Source: Capra hircus
Taxonomy: Eukaryota; Chordata; Mammalia; Artiodactyla; Bovidae
Assembly (NCBI RefSeq): GCF_001704415.2
Contig: NC_030827.1
Coordinates: 42,040,271 to 42,104,270 of the forward strand
Reading direction: 5' to 3'
DNA length: 64,000 nucleotides
Shown: in pieces, positions 1-10,430 of the stretch
Layout: every line of letters begins with the position of its first letter
How positions within the stretch are numbered: the first letter of the stretch is position 1
Made by a program: the position numbers and the translations under genes
The notes under the pieces: generated by a model
Databases searched by the model: none
What the model was told of the DNA's origin: nothing
The model's input: the letters and a program-made list of their open reading frames with translations, nothing else

Positions 1-819
1 TCTCTGAGGGGGCAGATTCCGCAGCTCCTATTTGAGAACTTCTCCGTCACTGTTGTAAACCGGCTGTGTGGCGCTGACCTCTGGCTGCTAGCATTTACCT
101 ACCTTTTCTTCAGTTCTCACGGGAAACGGAGGCCATCTGGCCACCACTCTTGGTATGAGAGACCCGTGAGGCACATCACTGTCGTTTTTAATAACACGTT
201 TGTCTTTCACCCCATGCTCTTACATTAAAGTCTTCAGGATAATTAGTCAGACTCTCCTGTTTACACTAGGGGGCCCTCTTCGGTAGCTCATGTCCCACAG
301 CTGTGGTTTTTCTCTTTAGAATCAAGAGTGAGTAGAAGTTGAAGGAAGAGTGCCAGAGTGTTTCTTTGCTTATTTTAAACCAGTAAACCTTTTTCTTAGT
401 AAAATTTGAATTTGGAAAGACTGCTGTGTTGAGATAATAGGAAACATCCTGGATCCTCAAAATCACAATTTGCAATTTGTTGATCCTTGCCATTGCTTCA
501 GGAACTCAGCAGTCTTCCTCTCAGCTTTATAGTGAGCCCTTAGTACAGCTTTCCTTTTTTTTTCCCGGTAATTGCAAATTAAATTTTATCTTTTTTTTTT
601 TTTTTTGGTGGGTGGGGGTAAGGCAGTGTTTTTTAAAAAAGTTGTTAAGGACAGGTAAGACTTAGTAAAATGGAGAGCTTTGAAGACAGTGAACAGGTGT
701 CCAGAATATTTGCATTGAAAACAAATTCAAAGGAGTTCCTAGAACTTTCTATAACCTTTTCCCCGTAACCAGAGTTAAGCACGTCTTGGCTGATGATGGC
801 AGTGCCAAACAACAGCAGC

Positions 820-1035
820 TAGTGTTTCAGTGTGTTTGTTATGTGTCAGTCGTTGTACTTAGAGTGTATACACATTCACTGTAATTCTCCTTACATCCCT
901 GTGAGATAGGTACTGTTTTTTCTGTTTAATGGATGTGGAAACTGAGCCTCAGAGAGATTTAGTAACTTATACAGGATCACTTAGCGAGGAAGTGGTAGAG
1001 CCACAGTTTGCACCTAGGCAGCTTGGCGCCAAATC
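820..1035 (-). repeat. MIR-family SINE
   Basis: The stretch ggatgtggaaactgagcctc, followed by a cagagagatttagtaactta-like run and a 'gtggtagagcca' motif, is the reverse complement of the MIR core and flank. It is diverged, as expected for an old mammalian repeat. A mariner element begins 20 bp downstream. Confidence 0.7.
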
Positions 1036-1054
1036 ATTTGCTTTTTTACAAGTA

Positions 1055-1134
1055 TTGGGTTGGCCAGAAAGTTCATTCGTGTTTTTCTGTAAGATGTTAC
1101 AGAAAAACCTGAACAAATTTTTTGGCCAACCCAG
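1055..1134. mobile_element. Mariner-type palindromic MITE (miR-2284/2285-like hairpin)
   Basis: This is an 80-bp near-perfect palindrome flanked by TA dinucleotides (1053-1054 and 1135-1136), the target duplication of mariner/Tc1 elements. The arms start ttgggttggcca and end tggccaaccca. About 31 of 38 arm positions pair as DNA, and some mismatches would be G:U wobbles in RNA; the loop is about 4 nt. Ruminant mariner elements of this kind are known as the source of the bta-miR-2284/2285 family, whose mature sequences come from the same arm region. The sequence shows a hairpin; whether this copy is processed is unknown. Confidence 0.8.
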
Positions 1135-1289
1135 TACATCTAACTCAAGGCACTGTTTGCAAAACATTCTAGTAAGTGTCTCATGCTTACTTGGGTGCTT
1201 CATGTTTGTTTTCTAGATTTCTACTAAAATTTTCCTTCTTTGTAAAATAGTAGTTTATAGCATCAGGATCTGCAAACCTTGTGTCTTAC

Positions 1290-1603
1290 CCCATCCAAAC
1301 CCACCTACCAAAATAGTCTTTCTAAAATCAGAAGACTACCTTGCCACTGCTCCCATCTGATACCTTTTGGGATTCCTCTTCCCTTACAGGAAAGACAGAC
1401 TTCTTTACCTCACCTGCCAGACTTTCTCTGCCCTGTCAGCCAGCTCTCGCTGCCCAGAGGCTAGGCAGCCTCACTCACCTGCATCAGCTCCTCCCCACCA
1501 GGCTGAGATTTCTCTTCCAGTTCCAGCCAGTAGTCATCTTTCTGTATCATGGCTCCTTGCTCTTGAATGAGCTGTTTCCTTTTCCTAGAAAACCCTTTCA
1601 TAC
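1290..1603 (+). repeat. Possible L2 LINE 3' fragment
   Basis: The pyrimidine-rich run with 'ccttgccactgctcccatctga', 'ttacaggaaagacagacttc' and 'gagctgtttccttttcctag' resembles a worn L2 3' region, whose consensus describes packed C/T-rich segments like these. It abuts the MLT1 LTR that follows. The assignment is weak. Confidence 0.35.
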
Positions 1604-1935
1604 TGTCTTAGTCTATTCCAGCTGCTATAGCAAAGTACCACAGACAGGATGGCGTATGAACAGCGGAAATTTATTGCTCGCAGTTCTGGAGATCTAGAGT
1701 CTGACGTCAGGGTGCCAGCATGGTCAGGTGAGGGCTCTCTTCTGGCTCACAGACTTCTCACTGTACCCTCCTCACAGGGTGGAAGGGGCTAGAGATCAGT
1801 ATGGGGCTTCTTTTATAAGGGCGCAGATCCCATTCATGAGGGGTCCACCCTCATGACTCAATCACCTCCTGATACCATCATCTTTAGGATTTCAGCATTT
1901 GAGTTGGGGGCAACTCAAACATTCAGACCATAACA
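1604..1935 (-). mobile_element. MLT1-type LTR (ERVL-MaLR)
   Basis: The block starts tgtcttagtctattccagct and ends cattcagaccataaca, which are the ends of an MLT1 LTR in reverse orientation. Inside are the typical 'cagaaatttattgctc'-like and 'cccattcatgaggggtccac'-like segments. It is a solo LTR without internal sequence and is an old mammalian insertion. Confidence 0.8.
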
Positions 1936-3106
1936 CCTATTCTTCTGCCGCTGGCAGATTCATTCTTTTCAGTTCTGACTCTATAATATTCATCAGAGTC
2001 CACCTACCTGAAATTTTTTTAAATGTACATGTCCTGAAATTCTAATTCCTTGCTTCTTGGAAAGAGGCCTAAGTACCAGTGTGTCAGAACTACCTAATGA
2101 TTCTGATGCAACAGCCAGATCAACAAGCCTCTGAAATGTTGCTGCTCTGGGGTCAGGTTCCCCCCTTTGGAAGACCTGGTTGGGGCGGAGTGCGTGCGTG
2201 CACTGTGGCCCGTGCTCTCACCTTGGCCACCTTGTGTGCAGCTTCCCTTGGAGACGAGCAGCTCTCGGAGGGCAGCCACGGGATGCTGGTTATCTCAGGA
2301 TCTTCAGCTGGCAGTGCGGGGCCTAGCCTAGCACCCGCCTCCACAACTGTTGCTCTGAACGACCATTATTTCGGTAGCTTTTTGCCTTGTGATCCCCTCC
2401 TGATCTCACTCATTGGCAAACAGCGTGATTTATTCTGAAATACAGTTCAGCAAAGGCCAGGGATGGAGGCTGTCATTTAAAGAACTGCCTTTCTTCAGAC
2501 TTTCTTGTTTGAGTAAAGAGCAAGACCTTACCTCTTTTCATCTCTTCTTCTAAATATAAACTGACTCTAAAAGTGTGGATGATTTATATCTTCCTTCTCC
2601 CCACCCCTGACATTTGGTTCCAGCTCTACGTTTTGGCAAGAACTGAAAGATCTCACTTCCTGCTGGCCACCGGTTGGTGCTTTAAGACCCGTCAGGGTGT
2701 ATCTTAAATAAAACTGGTAGTGTTTCTGACTGGTAGCATTTCTGTTTCCATCCTCACTGACAGCATCACTGCACGGCAGTGAATGAGGAGCCCTGACGCC
2801 GGAAGGCAGTAGCTGGGCCCAGTAATCAGCAATGTGTTATGATTTGTGTGCTCATATGTGTGTACATCAGGCTTGTTGATTCTAAGGCATGAAATCTCCA
2901 TACACACAGCCCATATTAGAGTTTTCTCCTCTCACCAAAAGCATATACTGAGAACCCAGCTCGCTGAGCATAGCTATATTCTCAAAATAACCCTCCTGTT
3001 CTCCAACAGCCTCTACTGTGTGAACCTCCCCCACTATAAATCCAAACTAAAAAAGATGTCTCCTTTCCAGCTCAGGTTTTAGACTAGTGGGCACACAACC
3101 CTATTG

Positions 3107-3232
3107 GTTGTGTTTTTGTTTTTGGCCGTGCCGTGCAAATTGCAATTTCTTAGTTCCCTGACCAGGGATCGAACTTGGGGCGACTGCAGTGAATGCACCG
3201 AGTCTTAACTGCTGGACCACCAGGGAATTCCC
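3107..3232 (-). repeat. CHR-type tRNA-derived SINE
   Basis: The right end, ggaccaccagggaattccc, is the reverse complement of the usual CHR start. The middle carries 'ccctgaccagggatcgaac', the complement of the tRNA-like B-box region. The left end runs into a T/G-rich tail. This is the only CHR SINE seen in the DROSHA introns. Confidence 0.8.
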
Positions 3233-4110
3233 TGATCCTGTCATCTTTGAACGTTATTTTGCTAGGCCTTTTTAATTTTGAACTTCTCTGTGGATATTAA
3301 TTTTAATGAAACACTGTGTTGAAGAAAAGATAGAGTTAGGGGGAGATCGGAGGAAAGGAACAGAGACAAGCAAAGAATAATAAGAGTCTGTAACTCAACA
3401 GCAAGCATGGCTTATGAAGATCAAGTTGTGTTTCTGCTTCATGAATCATTGTCAGACAAATTAAGAACATATTGTTTCTTATTTATCTGTTGTCAAGGAT
3501 GCAGTCTCAGGCATTGAGAATAAATCTTGATTTTCATAAGCTCAGTTGACACTATGGAGCCACAGAGCATAAAACTTGCATCTAATAAGCAATTGCGATG
3601 TGGAACGGCAGGGGCTATAATACCAGCATCACTCGCAGCTGCTTCCTGTGCCTTGGCCCTGGCATCAGGGATTCCTTAGCAGGAATTGTACTAGACCACG
3701 GGTTTGTTTTATCTTTGTAAGAAAAACTTCATGTTTTAGGTACATTATTTCCCCAGATCTTACAGATTGGGGATGATAACTTTCAGCTTGTGTTTGGTGA
3801 GTTCTCATCTCTGTGTCTATCCACTTTCCCCGGCCTCCCTCCCCATCTTCCCCTAGTGAGTGATCAGTGACTGTTAAATTCCTACGGCACGCTTGTTTAA
3901 TGGGCACCTCTACTATGGACTGGTTGTACAGTTTTCACGCACTGTTTAATGCTACTGCTTAAATAGTCCTTAGAGGATTCCTAGCTGACTGAAATTCCTA
4001 GTAGAAATTTTTGTTTGGCATTCCTGAAGTTGAAATATGAAAATTATGTATTAATTTGATTAAAAATAAAGGATCTCAGCTTGAACAACTGTGAGTCAGG
4101 ATATATAGTA

Positions 4111-4170
4111 TAAATCTTTAAAAGAACAAAAGTAACAATGTAAATCTTTAAAAGAACAAAAGTAACAATG
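4111..4170. repeat. Perfect 30-bp tandem duplication
   Basis: Positions 4111-4140 and 4141-4170 are identical; the unit begins taaatctttaaaag and ends aaaagtaacaatg. The perfect identity in an intron of otherwise old sequence suggests a recent slippage or template-switch duplication, or an assembly artefact. Confidence 0.95.
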
Positions 4171-4319
4171 TAAAGTAATAATTTAAATATTTGAATTAAT
4201 ACCAAAGCATCACTTCCACAATTCCTGTATTGTCAAAATTAGCAGCACTGCCGTACAACATGAAGTTTATTTTTGACTTTTAAAGAGTGCTCCTTTAAAA
4301 CTCGTGTGCAGTGACAGAA

Positions 4320-4485
4320 AGCAGTCAAGTTTGCCTGGTGGTGGATGGATTGGATTGATTGATCACCAAGGGGCCAGGGCACTTGTTTGAGTGATGGAAA
4401 TGTAGAAGCTTGTCAGAACTCATTTAACTATACTTAAAATGGGTGTATTTTGTTGGATGTAAATTATGCTTCAATAAGTTGATTC
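4320..4485 (+). repeat. L1 3'-end fragment
   Basis: The segment with 'gatggaaatgtagaag', 'acttaaaatgggtgtatttt' and 'tgtaaattatgcttcaataa' matches the typical 3' end of old mammalian L1 elements. It is short and 5'-truncated, and lies about 350 bp before the first coding exon. Confidence 0.6.
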
Positions 4486-4830
4486 TCACTAGTTTTAATG
4501 TTCCTTCTTTTAGTAACATTAAACTTAATGGAATCTCTGACCTTTACTATCCACTGGCTCTCCCTCAAGACTGCTCCCTGCTACTAAACAACTAAATGAA
4601 CTATTTAAAGGTCAGTTAGGTAAAATTCAGGAGCAGAGGAAGTTATTAAGAAGCTGGAAGCACGTCGAGTTTGTCACTGCCGCCCGAGGGTGGTGGTTGA
4701 AAACATAAGCCATTGCTTGCCTAGCTGTCCCTGTCAGTGAGATGGTCTAGGGTGATTGGACCCAACTCAGGAACAAGAGAGAGACCAGAATGAAATGGTT
4801 TCTAAATGTATCCCAATTCTGTTTGGCCAG

Positions 4831-4972
4831 CTGTTGCGAAGCTCTTTGGTGAATAACAGAACTCAGGCCAAGGTGGCGGAGGAACTGGGCATGCAGGAAT
4901 ACGCCATCACCAACGACAAGACCAAAAGACCTGTCGCCCTGAGAACCAAGACCTTGGCTGACCTTTTGGAAT
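4831..4972 (+). CDS. DROSHA: DROSHA exon: end of RNase III domain b
   Basis: This exon encodes 47 codons plus one base, from LLRSSLVNN to the residues ADLLE. DROSHA is the nuclear RNase III that cuts pri-miRNA hairpins as part of the Microprocessor with DGCR8. The peptide LVNNRTQAKVAEELGMQEY followed by TKTLADLLE is the conserved second half of the RIIIDb domain, ending in the RNase III signature that carries acidic metal-binding residues. Counting back from the C-terminus on the 1374-residue human length, the exon covers 1176-1222, and its last glutamate is the catalytic E1222. The acceptor is tttggccag and the donor is gtgagt; the split codon becomes serine with the next exon. The start is fixed by the acceptor, not by the upstream ATG in the same open frame at 4756, which is intronic. 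Confidence 0.97.
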
Positions 4973-6391
4973 GTGAGTCCTACAGAGAAAGCTGTTCTCT
5001 TAACCTGCAGATTCAAAGTCTGCCACTTCTCATTGTTACGACATTCTGACTAAAGAAACCTCTCTTCTGTTTTAATTTTGATTTATGCTTCTCGCCAAAG
5101 CTTGTTTGAAAGAGAATAATTTGGGATTAAAACATGTGAATAATGGATTTATGTTCCATCTGTGTTCACTGGTGCCCCCGCCCCCACACCCCTCCGTCCT
5201 AAAGCTTAGCCATCAAATCTCTTTGTGTGAAACAGTAGCAGAATGTGAAGGCCGGTAATAGTGAATCATAGCTGGTTTTTTTGCCACCAGCAACCTTTAG
5301 ATATGGGCATAGAGGAAAGAAGGTAATTTATTCACTGAATACTAGAATTATAATCTATTGTGAATGAACTCAAAGCTCTATGGACAACATTGTCATCTTT
5401 TACAGTTTCTGATATGGTCTAGTAGCATTATAAGTAATCCTGTTAAGCTAATTAAAGGATTATAAGCGCAATTTTATTGTTTCTAATACTACTTTAAAGT
5501 AAGTGGGCCATTCACTGGGCCTTGGAACCTTTTATTAAAATATAATATTATGGTATTTTTGACAACTACAGTTATACACAAATATTAAAGTCTACCATGC
5601 AAATCAGCTGATTTACAAAGTGTAAAGGCAGTTTGACTAAGGAACTTAAAAGATTCTCTTTTTCAATTAAAGAAAAGTAACAACATTAAAAGTACAAAAA
5701 AATTAAGTTGAGTGATCAGTCTCAGTAGCCTTTGTTTTTGCTCAACAGAAGCTATTTTTAACTCCTTCTTTAAAAAACTCACCATTTGTTTACATGTTTG
5801 AGATAACCTTTATAATGAAGTTGTCTTTGGGGTCACCATTTATTAATACAAATTTGGTTATATTGTCATTAAGCCCAGTATTTATTTTTCCTCCGTTTTG
5901 GCAGATTGAATCCATAGATGGTCCCATTTCTGTTCATGAAATGTGACACAGCCCCTGTCAATGGGTGGCCTCAAGATTGGTGTTAAGAGTAGCAGGCCTT
6001 CGGATGTGCTTGTTCTGGCCTTGTATGATCTTCAAGTTTTATTTTGATTTATTTGATCCTAACATGGTTGCATTCCCTGATGTCATTCTTCCCCTGCTAT
6101 ATACAGCAGCATTTTGTGTATCGTTCTAACTAATTGTTCATTTAGCCCTCAGACAAATGTAATTTGGTCTTTGTGGTTTTTGCATCTTAATCACACATCT
6201 CTATTGCTGTTTCTAATATTAGTGATAAAGAGTAGTTCTTGTTTGAAGCAAGATGAAATGGTAATGCTAAAAAATAAAGAGGGCTTGGAAGGTGAAAACC
6301 TTATTAAAATGTTTCTTAAAAGGCTCGGTCTCATACTCTTTCTAGTAAATGGCAGTGCATCGGGGCTTATGTTACCCTTTCTCTTTTTCAG
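4973..6391 (+). other. DROSHA: DROSHA intron
   Basis: The intron runs from GTGAGT to a ctctttttcag acceptor. It is AT-rich apart from a C-rich patch near 5176-5196. I see no recognisable repeat or additional exon in it. Confidence 0.85.
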
Positions 6392-6474
6392 CGTTTATTG
6401 CAGCGCTATACATTGATAAAGACTTGGAATATGTTCATACTTTCATGAATGTTTGTTTCTTTCCACGATTAAAA
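6392..6474 (+). CDS. DROSHA: DROSHA exon: RIIIDb C-terminal helices
   Basis: This exon is 83 bp long. With the single base left by the previous exon it gives exactly 28 codons, reading SFIAALYIDKDLEYVHTF then MNVCFFPRLK, and it ends in phase 0. The SFIAALYID segment is the helix that follows the catalytic glutamate in RNase III domains and corresponds to human residues 1223-1250. The acceptor is ctctttttcag and the donor is gtaagc. The next intron is only 92 bp, so this exon and the following one are probably recognised across the intron. Confidence 0.97.
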
Positions 6475-6566
6475 GTAAGCTCATATAAAATTTAAATTAG
6501 TTGTTTGCTCTATGCTTGGTGATTCTGGAATCCTTTACTAAGTACTGTTTGGGGGACTTGCTCCAG
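6475..6566 (+). other. DROSHA: Very short (92-bp) DROSHA intron
   Basis: GTAAGC opens the intron and gacttgctccag closes it. At 92 bp it is near the practical minimum for a mammalian spliceosomal intron, which favours intron definition here. Confidence 0.95.
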
Positions 6567-6670
6567 GAATTCATTTTGAATCAGGATTGGAACGACCCCA
6601 AGTCCCAGCTTCAGCAGTGCTGCCTGACTCTTAGGACAGAAGGAAAAGAACCGGACATTCCGCTGTACAA
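6567..6670 (+). CDS. DROSHA: DROSHA exon: linker and start of dsRBD
   Basis: This exon gives 34 codons plus two bases: EFILNQDWNDPKSQLQQCCL, then TLRTEGKEPDIPLY, with AA of a split lysine codon. NDPKSQLQQCCL is the first alpha helix of the double-stranded RNA-binding domain, which in human DROSHA lies at about residues 1260-1334. The domain helps hold the pri-miRNA stem near its base. The acceptor is tgctccag and the donor is gtgagt. The exon covers human residues 1251-1284 plus part of 1285. Confidence 0.97.
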
Positions 6671-8806
6671 GTGAGTATGTGCTGCCCGCAGGCTGTTGGA
6701 CCTGGGAATCCTAGAATAACCCACCGTGTGCCAGGAGGAAGAGCTCACTGCTGTGCGGCAGTGGTGATGAGAGCCCTGGGGGGAGGCTTCGTGACTCTGA
6801 CTGGGCCCAGCACTGAAACTCTCTGGGCCTCTCAGTCTTTTTGCTCTAAGTAAGTGGGTCACATTTGATCATCTGTGCTTTCTCCATGTCTAAAATACGG
6901 TGAACGGCTCCCTGGGAGAAAGATGAGATCAAGATAAGAGAAATTTGGGTTAAATTGTTTTTATATGCATTCTTATGTTTATCTTCTTATTTCTTATAAC
7001 CCATGCTGCCTGCACACCTAGACTAGGCGGCCTGTGCTTGTTTATTTGTAACTGTACTTGGGTGTCTCTCCTTCTGAAGCCCTGCTGGCATCTGCCCCAA
7101 TCGCCTAACAGGCAGTCACTGTCGGAAGCCAGGCAGTTCTTCACCACGGCTGTGTTATTCAAATATTTGGAACTTTTCTTTCCAGGATGTGTACCAAAAG
7201 CTGCTGTGTACATTTGAATATCTTTAGTGACACATCTTTATCCTTTGAGGAGTAGCCAAAAGTCATTCAAAGGAAATGCAAGTTGCTATACACATAACAC
7301 CGGTTTTGATGAAAACGGGAGGTTTGACTCTGAAGTTGAGTAATTAGCTTGAGACACTCAGAAGGTGGTTTCAGAAGCTGGTTTCAGAGAGGAATTATAA
7401 AAGGGAGGGATTATTAAAATAAGTGGGTTGCCTCTCAAGGTATGGTCTGGATATGTATTTTTAAGGATGTTTAAATACCTACCTTTAGTACTGGGTTACC
7501 CCATCTCTGTTCACACATGCGTACAAGTATACACATTTGTGTGTTTCATATGAAATAAAAGCCTCAACACCACCTCCCCCCCTCCCCACCCCATCCTGTG
7601 GACTTTCTCAGACTTCACAGTACTCAAGGGAAAACACCAGAGTGGCAGCCGGGAATTTTAAATCCTTTTTTATGTTTTTATTTAATAGTCACAACACGTT
7701 ATAGGCTTTTTCACTAAAAGAAAAACTGAGGCCAAGAAAAGATTGAGTCACCCCACAGCAGGCTGCTATAGATTGTCCCAAGAAGCTGTCACTGCTGAAC
7801 AATGTTTCCTTTATTTATTGGGAAAAAACCCCAAATGTTTAGAAATAGCACTTAAATATGTGTCTAATAAGCATAATGAACATCCAGACTGTACTACGTG
7901 AAAGGCTCAAAGTATCTCCTCATCAAAGTGATAATTAAAGTTCAGTAAGTGAAATGAGGGTGATAAACTGCTCATAGTGCAGGCATGATTCCTATAATAA
8001 GCGCTGCCTTTAAGAAGCCGTCCGTGCGCTTTCATCCCAGTGAGTACAGACAAAGGAAATGGCTGCCCCCCTCTCATAAATCCCCCCATGAAAGCGTGCG
8101 ACGAGCTTGTTCTTTTTTATCAAGATGATGGGGTTGTTTTACATAGTTTTTTTTTCAAGATTACTGTGTTCATCCCATTATCTTTGCTGGCTACTTTTAA
8201 TTTCCCTTTTCCATGAAGTTATCAGTTTTACCACACTTGAAATCTGCACCTTGTCATTAATATCCAGAGTACTCGGTGTTTTGTTTTTTGGCAGTTGTGT
8301 TGTGTACTCCGATTATAACATACCTTTGAGATGATCTCTGATTTTTCGTTAGAAAGAATCCATAAAGGATGTGATGCTATTCAGACGGGGCTTGCAGTGT
8401 ATTACCCAAATATTTGTGATTTTTCGCTGTGTGATTAGCACTGAAATACAATGAACAGACTGAAGTGGCTAACTTTAATTTTATACTTGGAATAACACTT
8501 TGAAATTATTTAAAAATATTTTATACTTTACTGTTTGCCTTCAGATACTGTTCATAATGGTTTGAAGATATATATACACACACACACAAAAAAAAAAATT
8601 CACTATAGAATTTGAAAAATTTCCTACTTCAGAGCTGTCTATATTTGTCATATTAGCAAATCAAAACTGTACTCCTTTAATTTTCTTGTTATTTTTGCCT
8701 TCCTCTCTCTCAGCAGTAAGTCACATGATTTTTTGTGGAGTTATGTATGAGCAGTAACAGTTAAGTAGCACTTTACATAATTACTGCTCTTTCCTTTTCC
8801 TTTCAG
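6671..8806 (+). other. DROSHA: DROSHA intron
   Basis: This GT-AG intron ends in a long pyrimidine tract, ttccttttcctttcag. There are weak MIR-like traces at about 6800-6930 (gggcctctcagtctttttgc) and 7660-7770 (aaaaactgaggccaag), and a short TA/CA microsatellite plus A-run at 8569-8600. I found no other repeat or exon. Confidence 0.8.
8569..8600. repeat. (TA)n(CA)n microsatellite with poly-A
   Basis: A run of TA then CA dinucleotides ends in about 11 A residues. It is short and imperfect and may be length-variable. Confidence 0.9.
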
Positions 8807-8899
8807 GACTCTGCAGACAGTGGGGCCATCCCATGCGAGGACCTACACTGTGGCTGTCTACTTCAAGGGAGAAAGAATTGGCTGTGGGAAAGGACCAAG
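8807..8899 (+). CDS. DROSHA: DROSHA exon: dsRBD beta sheet
   Basis: This 93-bp exon starts with the last base of a split lysine codon, encodes TLQTVGPSHARTYTVAVYFK then GERIGCGKGP, and ends with AG of a split serine codon. The motif GPSHARTYTVAVYFKG is the beta1-beta2 part of a double-stranded RNA-binding domain, and GERIGCGKGPS leads into beta3 and the second helix. It matches human residues 1285-1316. The acceptor is cctttcag and the donor is gtatga, which is weaker than consensus. The exon is a multiple of three with matching phase at both ends, so skipping it would keep the frame but remove the core of the RNA-binding fold. Confidence 0.97.
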
Positions 8900-9712
8900 G
8901 TATGAGAGGACGATACTTTATGTTTCTTCAAATGAACATCCTGTGTGTCTGAGAAGTATTAATATCTGCTTGGTATTTCCAAACTCTGCAGCCTGTCTTT
9001 TTGAACTTAGAGTATAGAGTGTTCAAGGGTAGTAGCAAAGTGACTCTCGAGGCTTAATATCCCCACCAAACTCAGCCCCAGACTTGAGAATTGGCCTTGA
9101 GCAGTGGGAATGCCATTGCATAAAGGTCTTTGGCTGCCTAGAGAAAACCACATTAGCAGGAGCGCACACAGGTAAGGTCTGTTCACTGCTGCAAGCATTT
9201 TATGAAACATGCCGTGCGTGACACAGCCATTAGACACTTGATCTCTTATTACTATTCACTTGAGCTTTGTGGAAATGCTCACATCTTCAGGTAAAAAGAA
9301 TTTCATATGTTATCACCTTTCTTTGAACCTTCCAATTTATATCTTAAACTGAGAAGTGATTTGAAGTCTGTCTGTATGTGTATTTTTTTACTCTTTGCCT
9401 CTTAAACTTTACATTGAGGATGTTCAAATTTAAGTAAGAAGTACTTCAGACCTAATATAAGTGGAAGGCGTTTTATTGCACTGTTGAAAGTGTGGAACGA
9501 ATAACTTAAACAGGCTTTGTACAGATAAATGACATTTCTGCATGCCCTGGTGTATATTCCTATCTGTGCAATTCAGTATGTGACAGTAGAGATAATCAGA
9601 TAAAATTGTATGCACCAAACATGAAAACTAGCCTGAATAAATTGGAGCCATATTTTGTGTTTTGGGGAAAAAAAATCTTTAAAGTGTACCTTGTCTTCAT
9701 TTTCTTTAATAG
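8900..9712 (+). other. DROSHA: DROSHA intron
   Basis: An 812-bp class GT-AG intron ending tttctttaatag. The acceptor region is interrupted by purines. I see no recognisable repeat in it. Confidence 0.85.
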
Positions 9713-9759
9713 TATTCAGCAAGCAGAAATGGGAGCAGCAATGGATGCACTTGAAAAAT
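9713..9759 (+). CDS. DROSHA: DROSHA exon: dsRBD C-terminal helix (47 bp)
   Basis: This very short exon completes a serine codon and encodes IQQAEMGAAMDALEK plus the first base of a tyrosine codon. The AEMGAAMDALEK segment is the final alpha helix of a double-stranded RNA-binding domain, which normally carries an A-A-x-x-A-L pattern; here it reads GAAMDALEK. It matches human residues 1316-1331. The acceptor is tttctttaatag and the donor is gtaagc. Skipping this 47-bp exon would shift the frame. Confidence 0.97.
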
Positions 9760-10159
9760 GTAAGCCTATCTCTTTTTCTGTAATTATATGTTCATAATGT
9801 AATGAGTGTTTTATGGATAGAAAATGGGAAAGTAGAAAAATGGTAAGTACTGATAAAATGTGATCTTCTTTTCTTCATAATTATTCTCCGCACAGAGTGT
9901 AGTATAATGTAAGATATGTATAAAATAGGCTTATAATTTTAAAAAAAGTATTCCCAAATGCTTTTTGATTTTCATTTTCCTATTTTGCATAGAGTCCCAC
10001 TCTCAGCACAGGTAACCCATGTGAGTGACTTAGGATATTTCATTCTATATATTTCTCTATAGTTCTAAAATCTTAAACCTGTGAAGGTTTTTTCTTTTTG
10101 GCGTTTGGCCGCTGTTTATTTAAAGTGGGATATTTACGTACTTCTCTGCATCCATCTTT

Positions 10160-10430
10160 TCTTGCTAGATAATACATCACGGGCAGCCCTCCAGGTTATA
10201 GTGGCTCCAATTAATTCTTTCTTAAGGGCTGCATCATATTTCACACTGTGGATATGCCGTATTTTATTCAGCTTTTAAAATTTTTGGTGGATACTGTTTC
10301 TGTCTTTTTATCACTGTTGATACTAAAAGTCTCTATATTGGTGCTTTTAGTTCCGGGGGATGGATTCCCAAGGGTAGAATAGCTGGGTTGAAGACACTTA
10401 AATTACATAATTGACCCTGTAGGGAACTGC
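10160..10430 (-). repeat. Possible old L1 fragment
   Basis: The text aagggctgcatcatatttca, followed by a 'ggatatgccgtattttattc'-like run and later 'ggatggattcccaagggtag', resembles the reverse strand of an L1 or related LINE 3' region. It is worn, and the family assignment is uncertain. Confidence 0.4.

Larger units (their letters stand above)
1..4830 (+). other. DROSHA: DROSHA intron (3' part), with old repeats
   Basis: This is the end of the intron before the first exon in the window; it closes with an AG acceptor at 4829-4830. I looked for the preceding exon, which should encode the start of the second RNase III domain, and did not find it, so it lies upstream. The recognisable content is listed separately: a T-run near 590-606, a MIR, a mariner palindrome, a possible L2, an MLT1 LTR, a CHR SINE, a 30-bp tandem duplication and an L1 3' end. 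I see nothing recognisable in 1-589, about 1940-3100 and 3235-4110. Confidence 0.7.

Noticed and set aside
4756..5049. A 97-codon open frame starting at an ATG at 4756, spanning the DROSHA exon.
   Set aside because: The first 25 codons and the end are intron sequence. A clear AG acceptor at 4829-4830 and a GT donor at 4973 define the true exon 4831-4972.
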